64,000 nt of DNA from Apostichopus japonicus (Eukaryota; Echinodermata; Holothuroidea; Aspidochirotida; Stichopodidae), in NCBI RefSeq assembly GCF_037975245.1, contig NC_092577.1, forward strand, positions 511,001-575,000, written 5' to 3'. The notes under the pieces are model-generated. The model saw only the letters and a program-made list of their open reading frames with translations. It was not told where the DNA came from and did no database searches. Below are positions 27,101 to 36,722 of the stretch, piece by piece. The stretch's first letter is position 1. Each line of letters opens with the position of its first letter. The position numbers and the translations under genes are program-made.

Positions 27101-30100
27101 ACAATTGATACAACATTATTTCGGTGTCAGCACAACGTTTCTAAAATGTTGCAGAAAATGTTGCAAAGACATTAACATATTTACAAATGTTGTGATAACG
27201 TTATATATAATAATGTTTTTAAAACGTTTAATGTTGAGACGTTAGAATAGCAGTTTAACCCTTCTTCAGATATCGTGTTTACATTACAAGATGGGAGTCA
27301 CAAATGCGTGCACACACACACTTACGCCATCATGAAAGCAAAGGTTACAATTATAATCAAAATAAAAAAGTTAGGCACCAGCTTTAACAACTGGTCTGAT
27401 AACCATTATCAGTGTTGCAGCTCAACTAAACATGTTAAGGGAGGTGAAAAGTAGACCGTCAGGAATAAATATTTGTAGTATCGTAATCTGATATCATAAA
27501 CCAATCATGGTTCACGAACCAGTGCTAGTATTTTGAAACGTGTGTCCCAGGGACGCATCTGCTCGAAAATGTTTGAATGCAACAGATGAAAACTTGCTTC
27601 CGCTCATACACTTCTGTGATAAAACCTCAAGCCAAAGAGCTGTTATATGACTTTTATGTATGTTTGAAGTCAAGTAGACTAACTAGTATGGTAGAGGTCT
27701 ACTTACACGCAAACAATGAATTAAAAAGGAAAACAAAAATAGCTGCAGTGCATATCAAGCAAATGTATAAATTAGAATGTTCACCTAGGCTGATGTTTAT
27801 CCTGTTCTGGTAGGCTTAGCCTAAGCTTAGTGTATAAAAAGCACTGAATTATGAGGAAGTTCAAGGATATAAACTTTTCTGTGGTATTTGGTAAAGTTTA
27901 ATAAATATTCCTATAGCAGCATGAGAGTTTCTGTATTCAACAAGTCAGTTGAAAAGAAATTGATGTGAAAATGCCTAAACAGTTGTTAATGAATTTAATT
28001 TCCCTAGCATCAGCAAAATGTTATGGCAATGTTAGGACACTTTCCAACTTTCAAATTACCATTTGCAGAAAACCACCTCTGTGAACATTGAAGAATCTTC
28101 TCAGTGAAACAACATGTAACAATCTGCCACACTGTGTTTGTGCCTCCACAAAACAACATGTGATACATTCAAGTGCATGTACTAGTTACCTTTTTACCAT
28201 GCATTCAGCAGTACTAGTGCCCTATTTACTATGAATATTCAACAGTACTATGGCCCTATTTACTATGAATATTCAACAGTAGTGCCCTATTCACCATGAA
28301 CATTTAACAGTACTAGTGCCATATTTCATGTAACATGAATATTCAATAGTAGTGCCCTATTTACCATGAATATTCAACAGTACCAGTGCCCTATTTACCA
28401 TGAATATTCAATAGTAGTGCCCTGTTTACCATGAATATTCAACAGTACTATGGCCATATTTAACATGAATATTCGAAACTACTAGTGCCATGTTTACCAT
28501 GAATATTCAACAGTACTATGGCCCTATTTACCATGAATATTCAACACTACTAACTGTGCCCTATTGCCATACATATTCAACAGTACTAGTGCCCTATCTA
28601 CATAAATATTCAACAGTAATAGTGTCCTATTTACAATGAAATAGTCACATGTTTTGAAGATAATTTAAATTTGATCACACAGTTGAGACCTGTTTTATTT
28701 TCATGCACCGCTTGAAAGTACCTGTATTGTCTAGTATCTATGAGCAGTATGAATATCATGTTTCTCTCAGATAAAGGTTAGGAACTGTAAATAATCATCA
28801 ATACAAGTGCTTTGAAGCAAGTTTTGGATGGGCAGCACAGAGTGGTATTAGCATAAGAAAGTTGTCCCAACTTGTTGCATATGTTTTACATATCATTAAT
28901 ATAGCTTGATATACCTTACTTCCACGGGTATGAAGATATAATGTTGGAAATGGTGTTTATTAGCTGCTTTAATTAGTGACCTGATATCAATACTGAACAG
29001 TACTAGAACCCTATTAAAAATAAAACTTATTTTATGCATATTTATTTGACCTGATATTATTTTACACATCTTGAATATCCAGTTTATACTTGCTGTTTAA
29101 TTTCACAGGTATGAAAGGCATAATGTTGGCAGTAATGTTAGCTGCTTTAATGAGTGACTTGACATCAATATTCAACAGTACAAGTACTCTGTTTACAATG
29201 GACATCTGGAAATACTTCCGGGAAAAGATTAGTGATAAGGAACCATCCGTTAAGGAGCTGATGGTTGTTGGCAGGTAAATGGTTCACTGAACCATCACCA
29301 GACAGCAGACAGCAGACTGTATCTGAGAATGAAATCCCTAATCCTGCTTTCTCTTTGCTGGTTTACAGGCTTCATCTGAGACTCAATTCCCTAATCCTGC
29401 TTTATGTTTGTCATCCTATGGGCTGGTGTCTGAGAATGAAATCTCAAATATCATATCTGGCAATGAATTCACTAATCCTGCTCGCTCTCTTTGCTGGTTT
29501 ACAGGCTATATCTGTTAAAAAATCTCATATCCTGCTTGCTGTTTATTATCCTATTGGCTGGTATCTGAGAATGAAGTCCCTAATCCTGCTTTCTCTTTAC
29601 TGGCTTACAGGCTATATCTGAGAGAGCAATACCTTATCCTGCTTTACCCTTGATTTCCTGCAGACTGGTATCTGAGAATGAATATCTCAAATCTTGTTTT
29701 CTCTTTGTTATCCTATTGGCTGGTATCTGAGAATGAAGTCCCTAATCCTGCTTTCTCTTTACTGGCTTACAGGCTATATCTGAGAGAGCAATACCTTATC
29801 CTGCTTTACCCTTGATTTCCTGCAGACTGGTATCTGAGAATGAATATCTCAAATCTTGTTTTCTCTTTGTTATCCTATTGGCTGGTATCTGAGAATGAAG
29901 TCCCTAATCCTGCTTTCTCTTTACTGGCTTACAGGCTATATCTGAGAGAGCAATACCTTATCCTGCTTTACCCTTGATTTCCTGCAGACTGGTATCTGAG
30001 AATGAATATCTCAAATCTTGTTTTCTCTTTGTTATCCTATTTTCTGGTATCTGAGAATGAAATCCCTTATCCTGCTTTTCCCTTGTTTTCCTGCAGGCTA

Positions 30101-33100
30101 TATCTGTTAAAGAATCTCAAATCCTGCTTTCTCTTTGTTATCCTATTTCCTGGTATCTGAGATTTAATGAAATCCCTAATCCGGCTTTCTCTTTGCTGGT
30201 ATAGTCTTTATCTGAGAAGGAAATCCCTAATCCTGCTTTCCCCTTGTCTTGCTGCAGGCTGGTATCTGAGAATGAATCTATAAAATCTTGCTTGTTCTTT
30301 GTTATCCTATTGGCTGGTATTTGAGAATGAAACCCTAATCCTGCTTCCTTATTGCTGGTTTAGTCTTTATCCGAGAAGGAAATACCTAATCCTGCTTTTC
30401 ACTCGCTTTCCTGCAGGCTGGTATCTGAGAATGAAATCCCTAATCCTGCTCTCTCTTTGCTGGCCGTTAACAGTCTTTATATCTGAGAAGGAAATCCCTA
30501 ATCCTGCTTTACACTTGTTTCCATGCAGGCTGGTATCTGCAAATGAATCTATCAAATCTTGCTTGTTCTTTGTTATCGTATTGGCTGGTATTTGAGAATG
30601 AAATCTGTAATATTGCTCTCTTATTGCTGGTTTAGTCTTTATCCGAGAAGGAAATCCCTAATCCTGCTTTTCACTTTTTTCCTGCAGGCTGGTATCTGAG
30701 AATGAAAACTCAAATCCTTTTCTCTCTTTGTTGGTTTACAGTCTTTATCTGAGAATGCAACCCCTTATCCTGCTTTCTCTTTGTTATCCTATTTACTGGT
30801 ATCTGAGAATGAAGTCACTATAATCCTGCTCTCTCTTTGCTGGTTTACAGTCTTTATCTGAGAATGACATCCCTTATCCTGCAGTTTTAGTGTTCCTGCA
30901 ATCTGGTATCCATTATCCTATTTGTCTTTGTCTTCCTTCTTGATTTGCAGGCTGGTGGTTGTTGTAATGGTCATAATCTCCATCTTGTGGATACCAGTGA
31001 TACAACAGATGCAGGGGGGACAGCTGTTTCTCTACATCCAAGAGATATCAGCCTACCTAGCACCTCCCATAGCTGCTACTTATCTGGTTGCTATCTTTTG
31101 GTCTCGGGGCAATGAACAGGTATCAACTTCTTCACCATACCTCATCAAGCTTAATTTAAAGACTACAGCAGGAAATGCCTTAGCTAGCTTTCTTATACTT
31201 CAGTTTTGATTCGAAGAGACATCAAAGTTGTGGGGCTATGCTATATTTAAAAGTCTAAACTATTGAATTAATTGGAATATAAAGGACCAAAGAAATTTTG
31301 AGCTAGAATCGGTTTTGAACCAATAAATGAGCTCAGAATTATAATTTGCGTAATCCCATTCAACTTTCTCTTGTTGCTTTACATAATAACTTCAACCAAT
31401 TAAAGCAGAATAAGTATTGCAATTCTATGGCCAGCTGCCAAGTTTTAATCCTAGCAGGATCTTTATCAAGGGCTTACTGAAATGAAAACAAACAAACCAT
31501 TAAGCTTTTTGCAGTAGATAAGCAGTTTGTAGATAAGCAGTTTGTTTAACAGAGGTTTCCCTCTTATGATAACTTTGTGAAATGTTTTAAAATATTCATA
31601 CAGCTGAATGCGGTAATATCGAGAACTGAAATTCACTCTGCGTTATTTGTATCTCTCCTAGGGATGTTCTGCTTTATTTGTATCTCTCCTAGTGATGTTC
31701 TGCTTTATTTGTATCTCTCCTAGGGATGATCTGCTTTATATGTATCTCTCCTGGGGATGTTCTGCTTTATTTGTATCTCTCCTAGGGATGTTCTGCTTTA
31801 TTTGTATTTCTCCTAGGGATGTTCTGCTTTATTTGTATCTCTCCTAGGGATGTTTTGCTTTATTTGTATCTCTCCTCGGGATGTTCTGCATTATTTGTAT
31901 CTCTCCTAGGGATGTTCTGCTTTATTTGTATCTCTCCTAGGGATGTTCTGCTTTATTTGTATCTCTCCTAGTGATGTTCTGCTTTATTTGTATCTCTCCT
32001 AGGGATGTTCTGCTTAATTTGTATCTCTCCTAGGGATGTTCTGCTTTATTTATATCTCTCCCTGGGATGTTCTGCTTTATTTGTATCTCTCCTAGGGATG
32101 TTCTGCATTATTTGTATCTCTCCAAGGGATGTTCTGCTTTATTTGTATCTCTCCTAGGGATGTTCTGCTTTATTTGTATCTCTCTTAGTGATGTTCTGCT
32201 TTATTTGTATCTCTCCTAGTGATGTTCTGCTTTATTTGTATCTCTCCCTGGGATGTTCTGCTTAATTTGTATCTCTCCTAGGGATGTTTTCTTTATTTGT
32301 ATCTCTCCTAGTGATGTTCTGCTTTATTTGTATCTCTCCTAGTGATGTTCTGCTTTATTTGTATCTCTCCTAGTGATGTTCTGCTTTATTTGTATCTCTC
32401 TCTGGGATGTTCTGCTTTATTTGTAACTCTCCTAGGGATGTTCTGCTTTATTTGTATCTCTCCTAGGGATGTTCTGCTTTATTTGTATTTCTCCTAGGGA
32501 TGTTCTGCTTTATTTGTATCTCTTCTAGGGATGTTTTGCTTTATTTGCATCTCTCCTCGGGATGTTCTGCATTATTTGTATCTCTCCTAGGGATGTTCTG
32601 CTTTATTTGTATCTCTCCTAGGGATGTTCTGCTTTATTTGTATCTCTCCTAGTGATGTTCTGCTTTATTTGTATCTCTCCTAGGGATGTTCTTCTTAATT
32701 TGTATCTCTCCTAGGGATGTTCTGCTTTATTTGTATCTCTCCCTGGGATGTTCTGCTTTATTTGTATCTCTCCTAGGGATGTTCTGCATTATTTGTATCT
32801 CTCCTAGGGATGTTCTGCTTTATTTGTATCTCTCCTGGGGATGTTCTGCTTTATTTGTATCTCTCCTAGTGATGTTCTGCTTTATTTGTATCTCTCCTAG
32901 TTATGTTCTGCTTTATTTGTATCTCTCCTAGGGATGTTTTGCTTAATTTGTGTCTCTCCTATGGATGTTCTGCTTTATTTGTATCTCTCCCTGGGATGTT
33001 CTGCTTTATTTGTATCTCTCCTAGGGATGTTTTCTTTATTTGTATCCCTCCTAGTGATGTTCTGCTTTATTTGTATCTCTCCTAGTGATGTTCTGCTTTA

Positions 33101-35246
33101 TTTGTATCTCTCCTAGGGATGCTCTGCTTTATTTGTATCTCTCCTAGGGATGTTCTGCTTTATTTGTATCTCTCCTAGTGATGTTCTGCTTTATTTGTAT
33201 CTCTCCTAGGGATGTTCTGCTTTATTTGTATCTCTCCTAGTGATGTTCTGCTTTATTTGTATCTCTCCTAGGGATGCTCTGCTTTATTTGTATCTCTCCC
33301 TGGGATGTTCTGCTTTATGTGTATCTCTCCTAGGGATGTTCTGCTTTATTTGTATCTCTCCTAGGGATGTTTTCTTTATTTGTATCTCTCCTGGGGATGT
33401 TCTGCTTTATTTGTATCTCTCCTAGGGATGTTCTGCTTTATTTGTATCTCTCCTAGGGATGTTCTGCTTTATTTCTATCTCTCCTAGGGATGTTCTGCTT
33501 TATTTGTATCTCTCCTAGGGATGTTCTGCTTTATTTCTATCTCTCCCTGGGATGTTCTGCTTTATTTGTATCTCTCCTAGGGATGTTCTGCTTTATTTGT
33601 ATCTCTCCTAGGGATGCTCTGCTTTATTTGTATCTCTCCTAGTGATGTTCTGCTTTATGTGTATCTCTCCTAGGGATGTTCTGCTTTATTTGTATCTCTC
33701 CTCGGGATGTTCTGCTTTGTATTTCTCCTAGGGATGTTCTGCTTTATTTGTATCTCTCCTAGGGATGCTCTGCTTTATTTGTCCTAGTGATGTTCTGCTT
33801 TATTTGTATCTCTCCTAGGGATGCTCTGCTTTATTTGTATCTCTCCTAGGGATGTTCTGCTTTATTTCTATCTCTCCTAGGGATGTTCTGCTTTATTTCT
33901 ATCTCTCCTAGGGATGTTTTTGGGGTCTAGTCGCTGGTTTTATCGTCGGTGTGATACGGATGGTTCTGGACTTTGTGTGGAGGGGACCGCCATGTTGGGG
34001 AGAGGACCACAGACCAGCTATCACTGCTAAAGTTCACTACATGTACTTTGCTCTGATTCTGTTCTGGATAACTGTCATCGTGGATGTCGTTGTGAGTCTT
34101 CTGACAAAACCACCGGAACAAGAAAAGGTAATTGAACACAGATTTCATCCTCACATTATTTTTAGCCTCACAATTATTCATTTTGTTATAAGTATTACTA
34201 TTGCCTTCTCGTGATTAATACAATGCTGGTATCTATGGATGGATTCGCCCATCTCAGATCAATCCATCTTCTTCTCCTAGCTTATTCGGACGACATGGTG
34301 GTCACGATTTAGCTCCGCCAAGAGAACTGATGAAGATGAGTTCAAAGCCGAGGGAATTGACCCACCAGGTAAGATGATGACCGGGGCAGTTATTTGATTC
34401 GCAAGTTTAACTTTTCAGAGAAATGGAAGCAATGTGTAGAACTTAACGAAAAGGAATGATCAACTTGTAGATTGGTGAATAAAGAATTTCATTTAAATAT
34501 GATATGGTTTATAGAATATGACATAATAATTTATAGACACAGAGCATCATCTGATATCAGATCATAACAAGTTTGGGATAAATCTGTTCCTGTTTATGGT
34601 TTTAACTAATGTAACAAGATTCACTGTATCTCACATTAAAGAAGCTGGTTTATTTCTGCTTTTCTGGAACACAATTACTTATGGAAAACCTGTGAAGTTA
34701 CATCATATATACAAATTATTGATTTACTTTTGTAATGCATTGTTTATTAACAAGCTTGTTAACAGGAATGTTTTAAATAAACGTGGCATGACATTGTTGT
34801 TCTCATTGTTCATGTGGTCTTCATTGTTTTTATTTACTAATGTTTAATGTTCTTTCATCTATGATTTAATATGATAATCAATGCTGTGTTCTTATTGTCA
34901 CATAACATATTTGTTTCAATTGTTTAGATTTCCCTTAATGTTTGTTGGTTGACTAACAGGCTTTTGATTCCTTTCAGATAAACAGGAAACCAGCAACGAA
35001 GAATCTCACGAGGAGAGCTATTGTCACCGTGGTTACAACTGGTTTTGCGGCTATGATGACACAGCTAGGGGTAAATTTAAGATGTTGGAACAGCGAGAAC
35101 ATCTTCGTAAAATCACGTCTCTGAAACAAAGTGCCAAGGCTAAAGTGTTTCTTAATCTGAACCTGGTCATAATATTAATAGTATCTACTATTCTGTACAT
35201 TTATTTCTCTATACCAAATACAAGGGTGACGTCTGTGTTTCAGTAG
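106..35246 (+). CDS. SLC5A (SMIT/SGLT-like): SLC5A-family Na+/solute (myo-inositol- or glucose-type) cotransporter, 15 exons
   Basis: Exons: 106-186, 2912-2983, 6495-6599, 7132-7191, 20369-20473, 21200-21305, 22962-23042, 24243-24454, 25693-25828, 26054-26161, 29109-29274, 30951-31119, 33912-34127, 34281-34368, 34978-35246. All introns are GT-AG, phases agree, and the product is 657 aa, normal for SLC5A. An in-frame TGA at 91-93 fixes the start. This is a plasma-membrane Na+-driven symporter of the LeuT fold. Visible motifs are [18 protein letters not shown] (about residues 58-75, TM1), [31 protein letters not shown] (about 375-387, the Na2-site serines) and LYIQE with the sugar-contacting Gln near 441. 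A last TM segment ends the protein. The Glu in GSEH, the MQGGQ..LYIQE string and the HYMY/RTTWWS region resemble SMIT1/SMIT2 (SLC5A3/11) more than SGLT1, so myo-inositol is the favoured substrate (inference). Introns are bloated by minisatellites and a transposon. Confidence 0.93.
830..1440. repeat. Diverged dispersed repeat, about three copies (intron 1)
   Basis: Loose copies of a unit of roughly 150-170 bp share 'aaggtcacc', 'tcaaa..ttgaaaacct' and 'catgatatctca' blocks (near 1075-1140, 1220-1290 and 1370-1420). Similar 'ggtcaacagaggtcaa' wording reappears at the window end (63920-63960), so it is an interspersed family. No coding potential is seen. The rest of intron 1 (187-2911) is AT-rich sequence in which I see nothing else beyond a SINE-like tail near 2370-2450. 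Confidence 0.45.
2368..2452 (+). repeat. Possible tRNA-derived SINE fragment with poly-A tail
   Basis: A box-B-like GGTTTCGATCC is followed by 'tagcaggatcttcttcaaa' and a long A-rich tail. A related piece, 'taatcctagcaggatcttta', occurs at 31448-31467, showing that the motif is dispersed. No convincing box A lies at tRNA spacing, so this is at best the 3' part of a SINE. Confidence 0.35.
2989..3700. repeat. 39-bp minisatellite starting at the exon 2 splice donor (intron 2)
   Basis: About 18 copies of a unit 'atccctgaaatacaag' + 'agactcctgcatgtatt' + 'aaaaac'. The first unit begins at intron position +6, immediately after the donor GTAAGT (2984-2989). The copies read open in several frames, but those frames are a by-product of the repeat. 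Confidence 0.9.
4190..6120. repeat. Tandem array of ~80-123-bp units, interrupted by a transposon (intron 2)
   Basis: About seven copies are anchored by 'agccctcttatgaggagct' and 'tagtagagctgatatactg' (gccctctt at 4263, 4363, 4442, 4560, 4683, 5994 and 6109). Each unit carries short inverted segments such as gagctatttatagctc that could form hairpins. The array is split at 4732-5927 by an inserted element. Confidence 0.8.
4732..5927. mobile_element. 1.2-kb non-autonomous DNA transposon (TA target duplication)
   Basis: The ends are inverted: TAGTAAATC followed by GGGGTAAAAAAAAAC on the left, and on the right the reverse complement of TAGTAAGAC followed by the same stretch. TA flanks both sides (4730-4731 and 5928-5929). 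Removing the element plus one TA restores 'gctgatatactgtat', which is exactly the surrounding array unit. The ggggtaaaaaa motif recurs internally in both orientations (near 4770, 5140, 5690 and 5740). No transposase ORF is present. The TA duplication fits Tc1/mariner-type mobilisation, but the family is not identified. Confidence 0.75.
7500..7984. repeat. 24-bp minisatellite, left part (intron 4)
   Basis: Roughly 20 imperfect copies of 'tattacagtaccagctcaa' + 'ccctg', degrading leftward toward 7290. The array continues at 19241 on the far side of the transposon. Confidence 0.9.
8000..8250. repeat. Left subterminal GC-rich repeats of the transposon
   Basis: Clustered short motifs such as gcgcgc, gcgcac, agcgtgc and ttagcgcgc occur in both orientations within a sharply GC-rich island. 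Mirror-type motifs occur at the right end. In plant CACTA elements such zones bind the accessory DNA-binding protein; here the role is inferred. Confidence 0.65.
9154..9159 (-). terminator. Poly-A signal of the transposase gene
   Basis: TTTATT on the plus strand reads AATAAA on the minus strand about 50 bases after the transposase stop codon (9211-9213). Confidence 0.5.
9211..12850 (-). CDS. Tnp2-like (EnSpm/CACTA) transposase, two exons
   Basis: Exon 1 is 12850-12252 and exon 2 is 11641-9211 (minus). The donor AG|GTAATA and acceptor CACAG|G keep frame across an IKR|DLD junction, giving 1,009 aa. The N-terminal ~200 residues are polar and basic near the start (KRRRTQRQ), perhaps a nuclear signal. 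Next comes a CxxC...CxxC zinc ribbon (about residues 330-348). The Tnp2 core follows: WYTDG (candidate first catalytic Asp near 429), [20 protein letters not shown] (second Asp near 516), GCSHC, and [12 protein letters not shown] (acidic residue near 611). These are the landmark blocks of the Tnp2 transposase family. A Cys-rich cluster sits near the C-terminus. It would cut and join the element's ends. No internal stop or frameshift is seen. Confidence 0.88.
13430..13434 (+). promoter_or_regulatory. CCAAT box in the divergent transposon promoter
   Basis: CCAATCAG lies in the ~1.05-kb gap between the transposase ATG (12850, minus) and the BEN-protein ATG (13902, plus), with an octamer-like ATGCAAAT at about 13390. 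The gap probably drives both genes. No clear TATA box is assigned. Confidence 0.35.
13902..17964 (+). CDS. BEN-domain protein carried by the transposon, five exons
   Basis: Exons 13902-14148, 15318-16001, 16303-16544, 17253-17487 and 17822-17964 splice in frame to 516 aa. The N-terminal ~80 residues ([12 protein letters not shown]..., [18 protein letters not shown]) look like a small beta-barrel reader-type module (inference). Then come basic nuclear-signal-like stretches ([20 protein letters not shown], about residues 122-162) and a coiled-coil or leucine-zipper segment near 260-291 (LRQEVDRL...LRQRL). After a Thr/Ser/Pro linker the C-terminal ~110 residues form a BEN domain ([28 protein letters not shown]), a DNA- or chromatin-binding fold. 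It lies wholly inside the transposon, divergent from the transposase. It is likely the element's accessory DNA-binding factor, for example for subterminal repeats (inference). Confidence 0.85.
16835..17095. repeat. Degenerate 'ggaaagtcagggaa' repeat (BEN gene intron 3)
   Basis: Several diverged copies of 'ggtctggaaagtcaggga' and 'ggtcatggaaaagtc' lie between exons 3 and 4. No coding potential is evident; this is a low-complexity dispersed repeat. Confidence 0.4.
18514..18519 (+). terminator. Candidate poly-A signal of the BEN gene
   Basis: AATAAA lies about 550 bases after the stop at 17962-17964. The intervening sequence is T-rich and non-coding. Confidence 0.4.
18820..19215. repeat. Right subterminal GC-rich repeats of the transposon
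   Basis: At least three copies of a ~100-bp block include 'gcgcagcttgcgtgcgac', 'cttttgctagcgta' and 'tgtttcaaatcgcacgcg', plus shorter 'cgctcaagtag' repeats. Composition contrasts with the AT-rich surroundings. They counterpart the 8000-8250 block. Confidence 0.7.
19241..20335. repeat. 24-bp minisatellite, right part (intron 4)
   Basis: About 45 copies of 'tattacagtaccagctcaa' + 'ccctg', more homogeneous than the left part. The array ends about 34 bp before the exon 5 acceptor at 20367-20368. Together with 7500-7984 it was one array before the transposon inserted. Confidence 0.93.
20466..20887. repeat. 86-bp tandem repeat containing the exon 5 end and its splice donor
   Basis: AAGATATCG|GT recurs at 20468 (real junction), 20551, 20637, 20723 and 20809 (position of ATATCG). 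Spacing is 83, 86, 86 and 86 bp. The last exon bases plus the donor were duplicated together with ~75 bp of intron. Confidence 0.93.
21430..21770. repeat. ACACAACACAAAACAATAC-type simple repeat (intron 6)
   Basis: A/C-only low-complexity array of 10-20-bp variants. Its minus-strand reading frames are artefacts rich in Cys, Val and Leu. The remainder of intron 6 (to 22961) shows nothing recognisable. Confidence 0.85.
23105..23600. repeat. ~51-bp tandem repeat (intron 7)
   Basis: About nine copies of 'taatatccaatcagtgac' + 'aatactagttgagtttg' + 'ttattagtggcataca', starting ~60 bp after the exon 7 donor. The rest of intron 7 and intron 8 (24455-25692) hold no gene I can support. Confidence 0.85.
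26680..27250. repeat. ~150-175-bp repeats rich in AACGTT palindromes (intron 10)
   Basis: Three diverged units share 'cacaacgttatttcgatgtc', 'aaaatgttgcagaaa' and 'gataacgttatataaaa'. The many AACGTT and ATAACGTTAT motifs give strong local self-complementarity. Could be a MITE-derived satellite; no ends were identified. Confidence 0.6.
28190..28640. repeat. ~34-bp tandem repeat homologous to exon 11 coding sequence (intron 10)
   Basis: About 13 copies of 'atattcaacagtactagtg' + 'ccctatttaccatga'. Exon 11 at 29168-29202 reads 'atattcaacagtacaagtac' + 'tctgtttacaatgg', matching at most positions. The repeat therefore comes from the exon segment that encodes the Na+-site region ([11 protein letters not shown]). 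Confidence 0.8.
28920..29016 (+). pseudogene. Decayed duplicate of SLC5A exon 11
   Basis: Aligns to the first ~95 bases of exon 11 (29103-29198): 'gtatgaagatataatgttgg' against 'gtatgaaaggcataatgttgg', then 'ttagctgctttaat.agtga' and 'gaacagtacta'. A 3-base insertion and several substitutions separate them. The acceptor AG before GTATGAA is GG in the copy, so it cannot be spliced in as exon 11 is. It sits ~190 bp upstream of the real exon and likely seeded the 28190-28640 array. Confidence 0.8.
29290..30915. repeat. Irregular array whose units contain the exon 12 splice acceptor (intron 11)
   Basis: Units mix 'ggtatctgagaatgaaatc', 'cctaatcctgctttctcttt' and 'cctgcaggctggt'. The last matches the exon 12 junction 'tttgcag|gctggt' at 30951. 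About ten CAG|GCT junction copies are present (near 29366, 29503, 29608, 29770, 29933, 30093, 30255, 30416, 30527 and 30686). A higher-order ~165-bp repeat spans about 29540-30040. Confidence 0.85.
31640..33911. repeat. 31-bp array of ~73 copies of the exon 13 splice acceptor (intron 12)
   Basis: The unit is 'ggatgttctgctttatt' + 'tgtatctctcctag'. The real acceptor is the final copy, CTCTCCTAG|GGATGTT at 33903-33918, where exon 13 begins. Variants (gtgatg, cctggg, ctcggg) are scattered and interspersed, indicating repeated unequal exchange or conversion. Frames that look open here are repeat artefacts. Confidence 0.96.
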
Positions 35247-36590
35247 TACACATAGAGAAATAGCTGATTCAGTTGTTGCCATGGTTATAAGGTGAAACTG
35301 TACTGTCCCTACTTGGACCAGCTAATGGTGTACCCATGGAAGTTTTTGGTGTTTCAATGTAAGCCAGAGGGGTGATGGTTTTGTGATTTCCATAATTTTT
35401 TGTAATTATTTTACAATATATGTATTTTATTTTTCTTTGTTTCTTCCTAGTATAGTTATGATATTTAAACTATTTTATACTCAATCTTGAACTGTCTTGG
35501 TAGCTCATGTAGTTACCTAGTTATAATGGATAAACTATTTGATACTCAATCTGAATAACTGTCTTGGTAGCTCATGTAGTTACCTAGCTATGAAATAGTT
35601 AACTATTTTATACTCAATCTCTTTAAAGTACCGGTAGCTCACGTAGTTACCTAGTTATGATATTTTCACTATTTCATACTCAATCTTTAACTGTCTTGGT
35701 AGCTCACATAGTTACCTAGTTAGGATATTTAAACTATTTTATATTCAATCTTTAACTGTCTTGGTAGCTCACATAGTTACCTAGTTAGGATATTTAAACT
35801 ATTTTATGCTCAATCATTAACTGTCTTGCTAGCTCACGTAGATAGTTATGATATTTTCACCAATTTATGCTCAATTTTTAATTGTCTCTCTAGCTCACTT
35901 CATTACATGGTAAACCTGTCTTAATTACTTTGCCTGTGATAGAAATCACTGTAATAGAAATCACTGTGATAGAAGTGGTGTTCAATTGCTTGACATATTT
36001 TATGTCATTTATTTCTCGGTTTTCACTGCATGTTTATCTTCTGAACTGTATTCCTATCTTCAAGTCTTCTCTAAATTGTTTTTATTTACTCTTTGATTCG
36101 AAAAAGTAATCTGAAATAATTCCTGGTAAGTCTTATGACACAACAATTAGCATGAAATGTTACAGACACAAACATTGTCAAGCTGCTAAAGAGGTCGTGC
36201 ATAAGTTTGGGTTCCTCTGTACCAAACATTGGAGTCTGATTTTTTTCTTAAGATCAGAAAATGCTCTTTTGTAAATTTCATTATACTGCCAGCTGCCTAA
36301 AATGTTTCTAAATGTGAAATGAATGAGGTCATTTTTCCAGCCATTAAGTGGTAGTGTTTGATTTTGGTGTTTTGTTCTTGTTTATCAAAGCTTGTATTCT
36401 GGAATTTATTTCTTAGCTTGAGATGTAATCTGAAATATTCTCTTTTGGCAGTTTTCATGGCACTGCACATCAACCTGAAATGTGTGATGATTAAGCCGGT
36501 CTTGTTAGATCTTTGACAACGATGCAGTTTATTTTCAGCATAAATACTCAGTATTATACATATACATAGTAAAGTGAAATATAAGTCAAA
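35247..36590 (+). other. 3' UTR/downstream of SLC5A with a ~65-70-bp tandem repeat
   Basis: At 35450-35895 about seven copies of 'tatttaaactattttatac' + 'tcaatctttaactgtcttgg' + 'tagctcacgtagttaccta' follow the stop. No AATAAA is evident near the stop, so the transcript end is unknown. The rest up to 36590 is unremarkable AT-rich DNA. Confidence 0.7.
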
Positions 36591-36597
36591 GACCGAA

Positions 36598-36722
36598 AGA
36601 GGTAGTGAATGAGGTAGGACCTGGAAACCTCAAGAGGTAGTGAATGAGGTGAGACCTCAAGAGGTAGTGAATGAGGTGAGACCTCAAGAGGTAGTGAATG
36701 AGGTGAGACCTCAAGAGGTAGT
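36598..36722. repeat. 27-bp tandem repeat, ~4.5 copies
   Basis: 'gaggtagtgaatgaggtgag' + 'acctcaa' repeats between SLC5A and FBXO5. Intergenic, function unknown. Confidence 0.85.

Noticed and set aside
31640..33480. Several plus-strand frames [14 protein letters not shown]...
   Set aside because: These are 31-bp array translations repeating every three units; not genes.
31640..33911. CRISPR-like appearance of regular repeats
   Set aside because: Units are contiguous with no unique spacers, and the genome is clearly animal.
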